This document shows positions 1 to 10,555 of a stretch of DNA of 64,000 bases, one piece after another; the stretch's first letter is position 1; each line of letters opens with the position of its first letter. The stretch lies in assembly GCA_001632435.1 (NCBI GenBank), contig KV424004.1, positions 65,011 through 129,010 of the forward strand, given 5' to 3'. The position numbers and the translations under genes are program-made. The stretch is from Calocera cornea HHB12733. Taxonomy: Eukaryota > Basidiomycota > Dacrymycetes > Dacrymycetales > Dacrymycetaceae. The notes under the pieces are model-generated. The model saw only the letters and a program-made list of their open reading frames with translations. It ran no database searches and was not told the DNA's origin.

Positions 1-279
1 GTGCTGAGAGTATACGGATAGGCGACGTACAGGAAGAATGAAATGGGTTCCAGTTGTATCCTGTCCGCCGCCGCAGATAGGGAGATCGTTCTCTGCAACA
101 ATCAACCAGATCCCATCAAGTCATGTGCACGACATAAGAGATCAATGGCATCAGTCAATGGATGCACATCTGCTACTCAGGAGCAAAATAAGGACCAACA
201 GCATTCATTCTTGACAAGCATGGTACAGAAAGACTAAGTACCAGTGGAGAAGCTGCACACAAACGGTCAACCTACGTCA

Positions 280-3200
280 TCACCCTAAGGTGGCCCGAGC
301 GCCCTTCCCGCCCTTCCCGCCTTGCTTAGCCTCCTTCGCAGCCGCCTTTCCAGCCCTTTTGAGGCGCTCGTTTTCCTTTGCCATTTGCAGGAGCGGCTTG
401 AAATCGCGCTGAGGACCGCCACCAGTGAGGTGGAGCTGTACAGCCAGCTTGGAGGGAAGCTTCTCCTCCTCGCACTCGATAATGGTGTTGCCTGGACCTT
501 TGAAGAAGAAGCGGTGCATGAGTGGGACAACGAGGGCGTTCGCCTTGTTCTCCACACCGCGTTTGCCATCCCAGTACGGAACCGGCACTGCATTGCGCGT
601 TAGAATGGTGCAAGCGCACGGGGAATGAAATGGGCACCATTCTTCCAGTCTTCGTTCGCATGCAAGCACAGCCCGCCAATGTTCTTCTTCTGGCAATGGG
701 AGCACCGGCTGGAGATTGCACGACCGCACACAGGCTCGCCTGACTTGCGGCAGCGGTCACAGCGGCAAGGACCCATCGCATACTAGGACGATATCAGAGA
801 ACGAAATGGGCACCAACCACTTGGACTCACCATGATCTGTGCGCCAGGCTGCGCCTCCTCGATTTCGCCGCCCTCAATAAGCCACATGCCCAGCTTACAG
901 AGGTCTGCCCAAGTGGGCTCGCCGTCTTCTTCGTCAAGGTTGAACACGGGGACATCGCCAGACTCGACCGATGGGCAGCGCAGAGACTCGGGGTTCACAT
1001 CAGGCACTTGCACTTGTTTGCTGTCTCGAACGCGGAAGGTGTGTCTGATACGGTCGAGATCCACCATATCGCCGCCCTCAAGGGGATACACGCGCCTGGC
1101 CTCGTGCCGGTGAATACGTCGCTCCAGGAAGGGTTCCGTGGGATAGTTGGTGCCAGCACCAATCAGCTCACTACGAGTACGAGGGATACGATCCTGCCTG
1201 CGAAAGATGGTTTCTCCAACTTGAACGCGAATACGATCAACAACAGCAGTGGGGATGAGGCTGAGATCGATGGGCCAGTAGTCGATGTTGGCAGCGATAT
1301 GCCAGTTGAGCGTGTGTTGAATGATTGGGACCTGCCAGCGCATGTACTCCACAGTTGGCATCGATTTCGCCCAGTAACGATGAACGATTGCTGGAGTCTG
1401 TCCGAAGATGAGCAGATGGCTTCCGGCACAGGGGACGAACTTACCAAGTTGGAGTCAACGTTCAGTAACCACAACAGCAGCTTTCCGATATCACGAGTCC
1501 AGATGGCCGGTTTGCCAGTGCTGATTGGCTTGAACGCGTAATGCATTGCGTAACTGGAGTAGTAGTCCATGTTGTTGCAGTTGACCTCCTCATCGCGATG
1601 TTCTCCAGGCTGCAGAGGGGGGGTGACGTACTCGTCAGGATCTTCCATGGTCTCGATTTCGTCCTGCGCATCGTCCTCAGGTTCTCCGCCCTCCTCCTCT
1701 ATCTGCCGCCTCCTGTGCGCGTTGACGTTCTTCCTGATGAAGCGCTTGGCTGCTGCTTCGATATCAGCTCGGTGCTGAGCGATTTCGGCACCATGCTGGA
1801 CAAGCTGTCGGGCGCGTAGGACATATGGATTCGTCTCCGGGTCAAGGAATTCGTCGAAGTTGATGGCTCTCAATTCGTTCAGATGGTGATGGATGAGGCG
1901 GGCGCGCTCAGGGAATGGGTCGTGCAGATGTTGTACACCGCAACCTGCAAGGATTGTGCGAGACCACAGCAGATAACATCCTTCTGCAAGGATAGGTCCT
2001 CGCATCTCCGGCCAGTCTGGCAGCTCGTTGTCGATGATCATGCGCAAGAGCTCATTCTGTGGACTGGTCAGCCTGGAGCCATGGGTTCCCAATTCGTTCA
2101 ACGCACCAGCCAGTCGCCGCGCTTCGTGTAGTTGCGGCGTAGGACAGTCGGGGTCTGCTCATGCAAGGACCAGACGCGGTTGCGAAAGAGCTCGTCGATC
2201 AGCTTTTGCGGGGTATCACAGAGTCGCACGCGGTCGGCAATGTCCCTGCAGGAATGTTCGGCTTCCTGCTGCGCTTCGTACAGGTCGATGTCTTCAACTT
2301 GCTCAGGAGGGTTTCGGGGACCACGGACAGCAAACTTTCTCTTCGATTTCGTGTTCCAAGCGTCACCCAGCCTCTTGACAGCTACCAGGAGGAGCTCGAA
2401 GCTCGCCAGATGCACACGCATCTCCTCGTCGGACCACGACATCAACGCATTCTATGCAGCGATCAGTAAAGCGAAATGGGAACCGTGGAGAGTGGGGGCG
2501 CACCGTGATGTCCTCTGCCCTCTCCATCCACTTTTGGATATCCTCATCCGGGACCTTGTTGTGGACATACTTCAGCTTATCGGGCGCGCTTGCAAGCAAG
2601 TCGATCAGCGCCTCCATTCGATCGTTCAGGTCGTGGTTGTATGGTTGGTGGTTGGCTGCGCCAGGCGGAGCCTGGGCAGAGTTCGGAGGAGAGACTCGGG
2701 AGCGCGGCGGGCTGGGGTGCTCATTTCGCTCGCCTGGAGCGGGGGTCGTATTATCGGGCGGAGCAGGAGATGGAGCAGGAGATGGAGCAGGAGAAGCAGC
2801 AGGAGAAGCAGCAGACGGAGACGCAGTAACTGGAAAGCGACCTGAAGGCCGAGGAAGAAGATGAGGCGGCGTATCAGAGACATGAGAGACTGAGGAGGGA
2901 GCAAGCGAGACTGGACGACCTTCTTCGTCCAAGTTGGCGATATCAGAAGGCACATTGCTGGACGGTGTACCTTCCAGCTGGAAGTCGAACTCGATCTCGG
3001 GTAGAACGACTGGTTCAGATCGGCGTCGGCGTCGGGTGCGGGTGGGTTCTTCTGATGCGCCGCCCACTCCATATTCAATAAGCTGGTCGAGGGCATACTG
3101 GGCCTCTGCATCGTCTTCTTCATGGATGTTGGGAGGTGCAGGAGCGCGCGCCATTGCCTGGGCGTTCGCCTCCTCGCGAGACATCACTCGTTGTTCGCCG

Positions 3201-3502
3201 TCGCTGCGAGCAAGCAGTTGGCGTAGGCGAGACTGAGCCTGAGGAGTATCGTCGTCGCTGGATGGCTCCATCGCCCTTGCTCCTGCCATGAAGATGCGAG
3301 AGCGAGGAGATGGTGCCTCGGGAACGGGTTCATCGTGGTCGGTGTCAGAGGCGAAGAGGGGGTCGGGATCGGGGTCGGGAGGGGGCAGGGCAGGCCCACC
3401 AAGACCCATTGCACGAGAGATCGCGGCTTGGCGCAGGCGCTGCTGGCGCTCCTCTTCCCTCGCCCGCAGCATGGGGTCCAACGGGCGCGGGCGCGGTCCC
3501 AT
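280..3502 (-). CDS. Large protein of unknown function with C-terminal Cys cluster; possibly frameshifted
   Basis: I do not recognise this gene. Reading starts at 3502 and runs through a Pro/Ser/Ala-rich, low-complexity N-terminal part (exon 2504-3502). It continues in a helical, charged middle part (about 2451-1445) and then an exon rich in aromatic and basic residues (1397-831). After that comes a cysteine cluster, CX2CX7CX7CX2CX8C, resembling a Zn2Cys6 knot, and a Lys/Gly-rich tail ending in TGA at 280-282. Introns at 2452-2503, 1398-1444, 783-830 and 588-619 (only 32 bases) give continuous reading. Near 2125-2150 the frame changes without a good splice site, so there is either an unrecognised intron or a one-base frameshift. 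A Cys cluster at the C-terminus rather than the N-terminus would be unusual for a fungal Zn2Cys6 regulator. It may be a repeated or element-derived gene. Confidence 0.6.
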
Positions 3503-3962
3503 TGAGTGTGAGCGAAGCAGGAGGATAAGGGAGGGTATGGGAGAGGATGGGATGCGCTTGGGGAGGGGAGCGGGTATTTGTGGTGGAGACGGTGATGGTA
3601 AATGTGGACGTTGTGCAGGAGACGCGAGTCACTGTGGGCCTCATGCTAGGCGCGCGGCGAAAACAGATCCCGGGTTCCCATTTCGCTTTTCTACGCGGGC
3701 AGCAAACGAAACGAGCCACAAGTAAGTGAGTCTTAGTAATGGCATTTGATTATCTCTCTAACAACGTGCTCTAGTTGCTTCTACTACTCTATCTATGGCT
3801 GTAACTGCCAGATTAGGCTTGGTGGAGGGCGCAGCTGCCCTTTCGTGCGCTGCAATGATACTCCGGCTAGTTGGTTCCCATTTCGTCCAGGGAAAGACAG
3901 CCTATATTTGGCGGATGTCCTCATTGCGTACGGCTGGCAGAACAAGACTAATAGCAAGAAGA
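3503..3962. other. Spacer upstream of the unknown gene
   Basis: This stretch lies before the start of the minus-strand gene. It carries two plus-orientation copies of the CCCATTTCG motif (3673, 3873). I see no convincing coding sequence. Confidence 0.5.
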
Positions 3963-4657
3963 NNNNNNNNNNNNNNNNNNNNNNNNNNNNNNNNNNNNNN
4001 NNNNNNNNNNNNNNNNNNNNNNNNNNNNNNNNNNNNNNNNNNNNNNNNNNNNNNNNNNNNNNNNNNNNNNNNNNNNNNNNNNNNNNNNNNNNNNNNNNNN
4101 NNNNNNNNNNNNNNNNNNNNNNNNNNNNNNNNNNNNNNNNNNNNNNNNNNNNNNNNNNNNNNNNNNNNNNNNNNNNNNNNNNNNNNNNNNNNNNNNNNNN
4201 NNNNNNNNNNNNNNNNNNNNNNNNNNNNNNNNNNNNNNNNNNNNNNNNNNNNNNNNNNNNNNNNNNNNNNNNNNNNNNNNNNNNNNNNNNNNNNNNNNNN
4301 NNNNNNNNNNNNNNNNNNNNNNNNNNNNNNNNNNNNNNNNNNNNNNNNNNNNNNNNNNNNNNNNNNNNNNNNNNNNNNNNNNNNNNNNNNNNNNNNNNNN
4401 NNNNNNNNNNNNNNNNNNNNNNNNNNNNNNNNNNNNNNNNNNNNNNNNNNNNNNNNNNNNNNNNNNNNNNNNNNNNNNNNNNNNNNNNNNNNNNNNNNNN
4501 NNNNNNNNNNNNNNNNNNNNNNNNNNNNNNNNNNNNNNNNNNNNNNNNNNNNNNNNNNNNNNNNNNNNNNNNNNNNNNNNNNNNNNNNNNNNNNNNNNNN
4601 NNNNNNNNNNNNNNNNNNNNNNNNNNNNNNNNNNNNNNNNNNNNNNNNNNNNNNNNN
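3963..4657. other. Assembly gap (run of N)
   Basis: All 695 positions are N, so nothing can be said about their content. The gap falls inside the motif-rich stretch, as would happen if repeated sequence prevented assembly. Any reading frame across it is meaningless. Confidence 0.99.
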
Positions 4658-4883
4658 CGCATCCATGCAATATCAATATAACCCATTTCGCTCGTCTTGA
4701 GAGGAAACAAGACCTGGTAAGTCGAAAACATGTAGCGAGCACATTTGGCAGCCGGCCAAATAGTTGGTTCCCATTTCGCTCGACTACTAGGGACCGTACA
4801 CGCGCACTTAAGGTGCGGGTCCCATGTGGGGACTGATCCGCACCCTTTCAGCAAACCCTTCTTTATCTACTGATCGCTCACGA

Positions 4884-5614
4884 TCAACAGCTAAGCTGTT
4901 GAAGATCGGCACCCATTTCGTTCCCAGTGGCGGGCATGAGCATTTCCGGAGCCTTCCAGCGCTCATTACCGATGGTGCGGCTGAGCCCCTGTGAGGCTGG
5001 GTCGTCAGGGATATCGGGCTTGGTACCCGTCAATCCAAAGTCCGCGAGAACAGCTCGGTGAGTGATGTCGACCAGGACATTACTCTGACAATGACATTCA
5101 GTTGTCACAATGGCGCGTCCCTGAGAACATCACAAACCGCTTTCAAGTCCCCGTGAATGAGCGGAGGCTGAAAGGCAGAATGGAGATACATTAAGCCCTG
5201 GGCAATATCGCGCAGCTACCATATGGATTAGACCCCCACCATAAATCACTGCCTAGAATGCTGCCTACCAGGAGGGAGCGGGGTCGTTCTGCATTATTCT
5301 TGAGGTAGTTGATCGCATGTCCATGCTCCAGCCATGGTGCAACCATACCGAACATCCTCAAGCTGTGAGATTCGACCATGCAGATGCCAGACAACCTCAG
5401 GATATTATCATGCTGTAACACCGCCCAGCTTATCAACTCCCGTGCAAGATGCTGTTTGGAGGATCAGCTTACCCTATTTGAAGATGAGTGTGGAAAGAAC
5501 GCAACGCACTCGATCTGCCTTCCTCTTTTCCTCCTCTGGGTCCCGGATGAGGTCTGCCAGCATAGTCTTCATGGCTACTACTTGACCTCGATACCTTCCG
5601 GTTCATATTTCACC
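4884..5614 (-). pseudogene. Protein kinase relic A, catalytic part (cut by the copia element)
   Basis: On the minus strand this holds most of a protein kinase domain. From N to C it has a VAMK-type lysine motif (about 5565), HDNILRLSG (about 5400), DIAQGLMYLH and HGDLKA (about 5150), NVLVD, ADFGLTG (about 5040) and WKAPEM (about 4950). Short introns fit near 5421-5480 and 5099-5151. The HGDLK form of the catalytic loop and the overall style suggest the tyrosine-kinase-like group common in Agaricomycetes. It is broken in two ways. An in-frame TGA at 5603-5605 replaces the Trp seen at the same place in relics B and C, and a retrotransposon separates it from its first exons at 10556-10822. The C-lobe is missing toward the assembly gap. 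Confidence 0.8.
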
Positions 5615-5619
5615 CCGGG
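5615..5619. repeat. Target-site duplication CCGGG, left copy
   Basis: CCGGG precedes the first base of the left LTR and is repeated directly after the right LTR at 10556-10560. A 5-base duplication is usual for LTR retrotransposon integration. Confidence 0.95.
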
Positions 5620-5898
5620 TGACGGAATACCAAGAGGATACCGGACGACCTGGTACTGAGCTGTACTGGTCGGTACTGTGCTGATACTGTCCCGTATGCG
5701 ATGGTACTGTCCAGGTATACCCTGGTATCCAGATGGTAGTCGATGGTAGAGCTCGGTAGCATGCAGTAGGGTATGGTAGCGTACAGGAGAGTACCGTAGA
5801 GTGGCGTAGGGTCCGGACAGATTTTGACGCGTCCCACGCCCCATGGGCTAATCCACACTCGTACAACCATCTCCCGCTCCGTCCTGCGTTCTACGCTA
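5620..5898 (+). repeat. Left LTR of the copia element
   Basis: Starts TGACGG and ends ACGCTA. It therefore has the usual 5' TG but ends TA rather than CA. The middle is dominated by GGTA words spaced a few to about twenty bases apart. I saw no difference from the right LTR at 10277-10555. No clear TATA box is visible. Confidence 0.95.
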
Positions 5899-5910
5899 GG
5901 TTATGAGCCC
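5899..5910 (+). promoter_or_regulatory. Primer-binding site matching the initiator tRNA-Met anticodon arm
   Basis: GGTTATGAGCCC directly follows the left LTR. It is complementary to GGGCTCATAACC, the anticodon-arm sequence of eukaryotic initiator tRNA-Met. Priming by such an internal tRNA half is known for Drosophila copia and Ty5. The ATG of this site, 5903-5905, is also the first ATG of the gag-pol frame. Confidence 0.8.
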
Positions 5911-8900
5911 TGCTAGCTCTTCTACGATGTCTGCTATATCCGACTTCAAAGATCTGAAGATAGACCGACTCAAGGACGATGGCTCCAACTGGACTACGTA
6001 CAAGGACATCATGCTTAATGCATTCGACCGACGCATGCTGGGCAGACATGTCCGTGGCTCAGTCAAACCACCCCAGAGCTTCGTCATCCGAGACGATACC
6101 TACTACAAGGTCATCCCTACCACTACCACGACTACCAGCATGGAGCGTCAGAGCGGTACAGAGGAGTCCAGAGAGGTCGTACTGTCAGAAGATGAGGCGG
6201 ACAAGCTAGAGGAGGCTTGGGAGAAATACCGAGCAAAAGAGGCATCCATCCGAGAGATTGTCTACATGACAATCAGCCCGACAACACTCATTCAAGTCAA
6301 GGATGCTCCTACGGCTCACGAACTATGGGTACAACTATCGGCTATGCACGAGAACAAAGGCTTCGACACGATATCTACCATGCATCGACGTATGCAGGAT
6401 ATACGATGTAATGATGACCAGAATCCGCGCGAGACCATATCCGAGATGTACACCTACCGTGACCGATTGGCGCAAATGGGCGATAAGGTCGATGACGAGC
6501 TATTCATTACCCGCATACGACTTGCACACCCATCCTACCGAGACGCTATCCGAGTACTGGAGAACGCAGTCCGAGCACTGCGTCCTACCAACCCATCCGT
6601 CAAGCTCACACCGGATATGATTGTATCAGCCATCTATGAGGAGTACGACCGACGTGCTTCAGAGAAAGAGGCCGATCAGGCACAGTCCAACGCAGCACTT
6701 GCAGCCGACTCCCGATTCAAAGCGAAATCATACGGTACCAAGAAAACCAATAAGCCCAAGTCCGACAAACACTGTACGAACTGCAACCGTGACGGACACC
6801 TTCTTGCTGATTGCTGGGCACCAGGCGGACCAAAGGAGGGCAATGCCCCCAAACACTTTCGTTTCAAGAAGTCTACGACCGGAGCCACTGCCATATCCAA
6901 CAACGGCAATGTCGCACTCACTATGACTGCCATCCAGCCTACTACTGCATCGTCCGACACAGTACCAGAGAGTACAGACGTCTACCATGGTGTTATACTC
7001 GATTCTGGAGCAAGCATACATATATGCCCCGACCGAGCGCTGTACATCAACTACCATGCGATAGAGCCAATACCAATCACTTCGGCCGATGGACATGCAT
7101 TCCGTGCAGTTGGGCAGGGTGATGTGAAGTTGTCCTTACCAATGGGCAAAGGCAAGCCCGCAACTACCGTCACATTACAGAAGGCACTGTACACACCGGG
7201 CACAGCCTATACCATGATATCAGTCCCTATACTCGATCGTAAGGGATTCAAGACTGTCACCGAGGACGGAGAATGCACCGTATACACACCACGTCCCAAC
7301 CGTACCATTGTTGGACGAATACCACTCAAAGACGGACTCTACCGGGTGGCTCCCGGGTACAAGATCCAGTCACCGACTGCAGCCATATCTACTACGGCCC
7401 ATTCCATGTCACTCTCAAAGGCTCATGAGATCCTCAATCACATCGGATTCTCTACAATCAAGGACATGATCGCAACAGGCGCTGTTCATGGTCTACGGAT
7501 TGATCCCAGCTCTATGAGCGAGCATTGTGATACATGCATCAAGTCCAAAGCAATCCGTCTTCCATTCCCCAAAGTGAGCGAAAACATACGCTCTGACCAC
7601 TATGGCGCAAAGATCAACGCAGATCTGTGGGGACCAAGCGAGGTCGAATCTCTTGGTGGAGCACGATACATGCACGTACTTGTTGACTCATTCAGCCGTG
7701 AAGTCCGACTTGACTTCTTACCCCAGAAGTCCGATGCTCTCAAATCATACCAACACTACAGTGCTTGGGTGAAAAAGCACCGGAACGAACGCGGCATCAC
7801 CATCTTTGGTTCAGACCGAGGCGGAGAGTATACCTCCAAGGAGTTTGAGGCTTACCTCAAAAAGGAAGGAACCGTTCGACACCTCACTACACACGATTCA
7901 CCACAATCCAATGGTGCAGCAGAGACAATGAACCGGATTCTTGTTGCAGACATGCGAGCTATATTGGAAGCATCCGGACTACCCAAATTTCTATGGGCCG
8001 AAGCACTCCATCATGCCGCATACATACGAAACCGGACCACTACCAGACACTTACCAAGTGGTACCACACCATATGAGGCCGCTACCGGGCATAAACCCAA
8101 CCTTGCGGGCATGCTCGCTTTTGGCGCCAAAGTATGGGTGAAGAATCTGAACGCAAGCAAGCTCGAACAGCAAGCCATTGAAGGCCGATTCCTCGGCTTC
8201 GATGAAGAATCAAAGGGTTATCGCATTTACTGGCCCGGAAAGCGAAGGGTAACAGTCGAAAGAGATATGTATCCCACCAAAGAGGCTCTAATGTCACCGG
8301 AGACCGAGCCCGTGACAATTGAGGGAGGGAATGAAGATATCAATCCACCCAACCTCAGTACTACACCGGATTCCACCATAGAGCACCAGACTGAGCCAGA
8401 CCCGGCCATACTGCCCGAGACTCAAAACCAATCACACCGGAGTGACGGACTGATACCTGCAAATGAGAATTATGGACGAGGCAAGCGGAATACCGGGTAC
8501 ACACCAGGACGATACCGTAACCTTGCTGGAGCCACTGCTGAACTGTCCGAGACCGAGCTACAGGCAATCATCGAAGATGCCGGATTCGAAGTCAACCTAC
8601 CATATGCTGAAGTTGCCGCTACCGCCAACTACGGTGGAGAACCAAATACACTGGACGAGGCACTTGCCCGACCAGATGGTGAAGGCGAAGAATGGCGCGC
8701 AAGCGTGAAGGCCGAACTCGAACAGATTGAGAAACTCGGAACGTGGACCATTCTCGAAGCACCACCAAACGTGAACATCGTAAGCAGTCGATACGCATTC
8801 CGGATCAAGCGAGACGAGCACGGAAACATCACAAAGTACAAGTCCAGACTTGTTGCCCGCGGATACACTCAGCGTCACGGAATAGACTACCATGAGACAT

Positions 8901-10279
8901 ACGCACCAGTTGTGAAACCAACCACCCAACGAGTACTCCTGGCAATGGCTGCAATCCGAGATGACGTGATCCGACAAGCAGATGTGAAGAATGCATACCT
9001 GAATGCACCAATGACCGAGGACGTCTACATGGAATTACCGCCAAGATACGAGGAGTTCAATGAGGACTTTGCCAAAGCAAGCAGAGATCGGACCAGTAGA
9101 CGCCTGGTAGCAAAGCTGAATAAAGGCCTATACGGTACTAAGCAAGGTGGACGACTCTGGTACCAGCACTTACGGAAGACATTCGAGACGCTAGGCTTCA
9201 AGGTTGCACAAGCGGATACTGCAGTGTTCTACCGAATACAGCCAGATCCGACCCAGTATGTCATTGTTGGAGTCGCTACAGACGATTTCACCATGATATC
9301 GCCAGACGAGCAACAAATTGCTGAACTCCTATCGGATATGAACAAGCACTTCGAGCTCGTAGACCTTGGTAACATCAACTGGCTACTTGGCATCCATATC
9401 ACGCGAAATCGGAAAAAGCGTACCATTACACTCAACCAGAAGACATATATTGAGGACATTGTTGCACGTATGGGACTTGAGACCGCAGCTCCAGTGGCAA
9501 CACCGATGGAAGCTGGATTGGATCTCAGTTACAACTCGCCAGCGTTATCGCCAATGGTACTCACAACAAGTCAACACGCACAGTATCGCCTAGGACTCGG
9601 AGCTCTCATGTATGCAGCAATCATGACACGGCCGGACATACAGTACGCAACCACATACCTGTCGCAATTCCTCGAGAAACCACACACAAGCCATATGAAA
9701 GCACTCACTCGTGTTTTCCAGTACCTGAAGAGTACTGCAGAGTACGGACTAGTACTGGGTGATACCAAGTCCGACAATAGCATCATCGGGTACTCGGATT
9801 CCGATTGGGCAAGCCAGCCCCACAGGCACTCAATAGCAGGATACGCATTCTTCCTTGGATGCGGTACGATCTCATGGAGTTCTAAAAAGCAACCAATTAT
9901 CAGCCTATCAAGCACCGAGGCTGAGTATGTGGCACTCACTCATGCTACCAAGGAGTTACTGTGGCTCCGCCAGCTCACAGCTGAACTGTTCCCATCCAAC
10001 ACCATACAGCACCCTACAACGCTCTATTGCGATAATCAGGGCGCTATTGTACTCTCAAAGGATGCTACGTACCATGCAAGGACGAAGCATATCGACGTCA
10101 GATTCCACTATATCCGCCAGGTCGTGAACGATAAGGCAATGCATGTCGAATACTGCCAGACAGACAGTATGATTGCAGATGTGTTCACCAAAGCACTCGG
10201 ACGCACAAAACTCGAGAGGTTCACCTCCATGCTGGGTATCAGAGGCGAGCAGACCGGTATACCACTTGAGGGAGGGTGA
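5903..10279 (+). CDS. Copia gag-pol polyprotein
   Basis: A 1,458-residue polyprotein with no stop or frameshift. The gag part carries a zinc knuckle, CX2CX4HX4C, at about residues 291-304. The protease has DSGAS near residue 368. A GAG-pre-integrase zinc region (HX3H, CX2C) precedes the integrase, whose catalytic D, D and E sit near 573, 638 and 674 in a DX35E arrangement. Reverse transcriptase follows, with its catalytic aspartates in ATDD near residue 1126 where most copia elements have YVDD. RNase H has SDSDW, STEAEY and CDNQGA blocks at about 1300, 1338 and 1376. The first ATG lies in the primer-binding site; ATG codons at residues 9 and beyond are alternatives. The TGA stop is the first three bases of the right LTR. 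There is no separate gag stop. Confidence 0.95.
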   Translation: MSPASSSTMSAISDFKDLKIDRLKDDGSNWTTYKDIMLNAFDRRMLGRHVRGSVKPPQSFVIRDDTYYKVIPTTTTTTSMERQSGTEESREVVLSEDEADKLEEAWEKYRAKEASIREIVYMTISPTTLIQVKDAPTAHELWVQLSAMHENKGFDTISTMHRRMQDIRCNDDQNPRETISEMYTYRDRLAQMGDKVDDELFITRIRLAHPSYRDAIRVLENAVRALRPTNPSVKLTPDMIVSAIYEEYDRRASEKEADQAQSNAALAADSRFKAKSYGTKKTNKPKSDKHCTNCNRDGHLLADCWAPGGPKEGNAPKHFRFKKSTTGATAISNNGNVALTMTAIQPTTASSDTVPESTDVYHGVILDSGASIHICPDRALYINYHAIEPIPITSADGHAFRAVGQGDVKLSLPMGKGKPATTVTLQKALYTPGTAYTMISVPILDRKGFKTVTEDGECTVYTPRPNRTIVGRIPLKDGLYRVAPGYKIQSPTAAISTTAHSMSLSKAHEILNHIGFSTIKDMIATGAVHGLRIDPSSMSEHCDTCIKSKAIRLPFPKVSENIRSDHYGAKINADLWGPSEVESLGGARYMHVLVDSFSREVRLDFLPQKSDALKSYQHYSAWVKKHRNERGITIFGSDRGGEYTSKEFEAYLKKEGTVRHLTTHDSPQSNGAAETMNRILVADMRAILEASGLPKFLWAEALHHAAYIRNRTTTRHLPSGTTPYEAATGHKPNLAGMLAFGAKVWVKNLNASKLEQQAIEGRFLGFDEESKGYRIYWPGKRRVTVERDMYPTKEALMSPETEPVTIEGGNEDINPPNLSTTPDSTIEHQTEPDPAILPETQNQSHRSDGLIPANENYGRGKRNTGYTPGRYRNLAGATAELSETELQAIIEDAGFEVNLPYAEVAATANYGGEPNTLDEALARPDGEGEEWRASVKAELEQIEKLGTWTILEAPPNVNIVSSRYAFRIKRDEHGNITKYKSRLVARGYTQRHGIDYHETYAPVVKPTTQRVLLAMAAIRDDVIRQADVKNAYLNAPMTEDVYMELPPRYEEFNEDFAKASRDRTSRRLVAKLNKGLYGTKQGGRLWYQHLRKTFETLGFKVAQADTAVFYRIQPDPTQYVIVGVATDDFTMISPDEQQIAELLSDMNKHFELVDLGNINWLLGIHITRNRKKRTITLNQKTYIEDIVARMGLETAAPVATPMEAGLDLSYNSPALSPMVLTTSQHAQYRLGLGALMYAAIMTRPDIQYATTYLSQFLEKPHTSHMKALTRVFQYLKSTAEYGLVLGDTKSDNSIIGYSDSDWASQPHRHSIAGYAFFLGCGTISWSSKKQPIISLSSTEAEYVALTHATKELLWLRQLTAELFPSNTIQHPTTLYCDNQGAIVLSKDATYHARTKHIDVRFHYIRQVVNDKAMHVEYCQTDSMIADVFTKALGRTKLERFTSMLGIRGEQTGIPLEGG
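10265..10276 (+). promoter_or_regulatory. Polypurine tract
   Basis: CTTGAGGGAGGG lies immediately before the right LTR. Its purine run GAGGGAGGG is where plus-strand synthesis would be expected to start. It is also the last coding sequence of the polyprotein. Confidence 0.75.
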
Positions 10280-10555
10280 CGGAATACCAAGAGGATACCG
10301 GACGACCTGGTACTGAGCTGTACTGGTCGGTACTGTGCTGATACTGTCCCGTATGCGATGGTACTGTCCAGGTATACCCTGGTATCCAGATGGTAGTCGA
10401 TGGTAGAGCTCGGTAGCATGCAGTAGGGTATGGTAGCGTACAGGAGAGTACCGTAGAGTGGCGTAGGGTCCGGACAGATTTTGACGCGTCCCACGCCCCA
10501 TGGGCTAATCCACACTCGTACAACCATCTCCCGCTCCGTCCTGCGTTCTACGCTA
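10277..10555 (+). repeat. Right LTR of the copia element
   Basis: A 279-base copy of the left LTR with no difference seen by eye. It is followed by the CCGGG target duplication at 10556-10560. Its first three bases act as the stop codon of gag-pol. Confidence 0.95.

Larger units (their letters stand above)
36..4923. repeat. Dispersed 15-base motif family GGTTCCCATTTCGCT
   Basis: Ten copies of GGTNCCCATTTCRYT or its complement lie at about 36-51, 623-638, 799-814 and 2470-2484 (minus orientation) and 2716-2730 (one mismatch), 3673-3687, 3873-3887, 4680-4691, 4766-4780 and 4908-4923 (plus orientation). I found none in the remaining 59 kb by eye. Two minus copies sit inside introns of the gene at 280-3502 (783-830 and 2452-2503), just upstream of a branch-point-like CTGAT. 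One lies in exon sequence directly before the 588-619 intron. The copies at 3873 and 4766 share the longer context TAGTTGGTTCCCATTTCG. Whether this is an intronic signal, a binding site or a relic of mobile sequence cannot be told from here. Confidence 0.75.
5620..10555 (+). mobile_element. Intact-looking Ty1/copia retrotransposon
   Basis: A 4,936-base element with two 279-base LTRs that look identical base for base, a 5-base CCGGG duplication, a primer-binding site, a polypurine tract and one uninterrupted 1,458-codon gag-pol frame. Domain order is gag, protease, integrase, reverse transcriptase, RNase H, with integrase before reverse transcriptase as in Ty1/copia (Pseudoviridae). Identical LTRs mean recent insertion. 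It lies inside kinase relic A, in the opposite orientation to that gene. Confidence 0.95.

Noticed and set aside
3746..4854. Long frames crossing the assembly gap on both strands
   Set aside because: The middle is unsequenced N, so the frames have no meaning.
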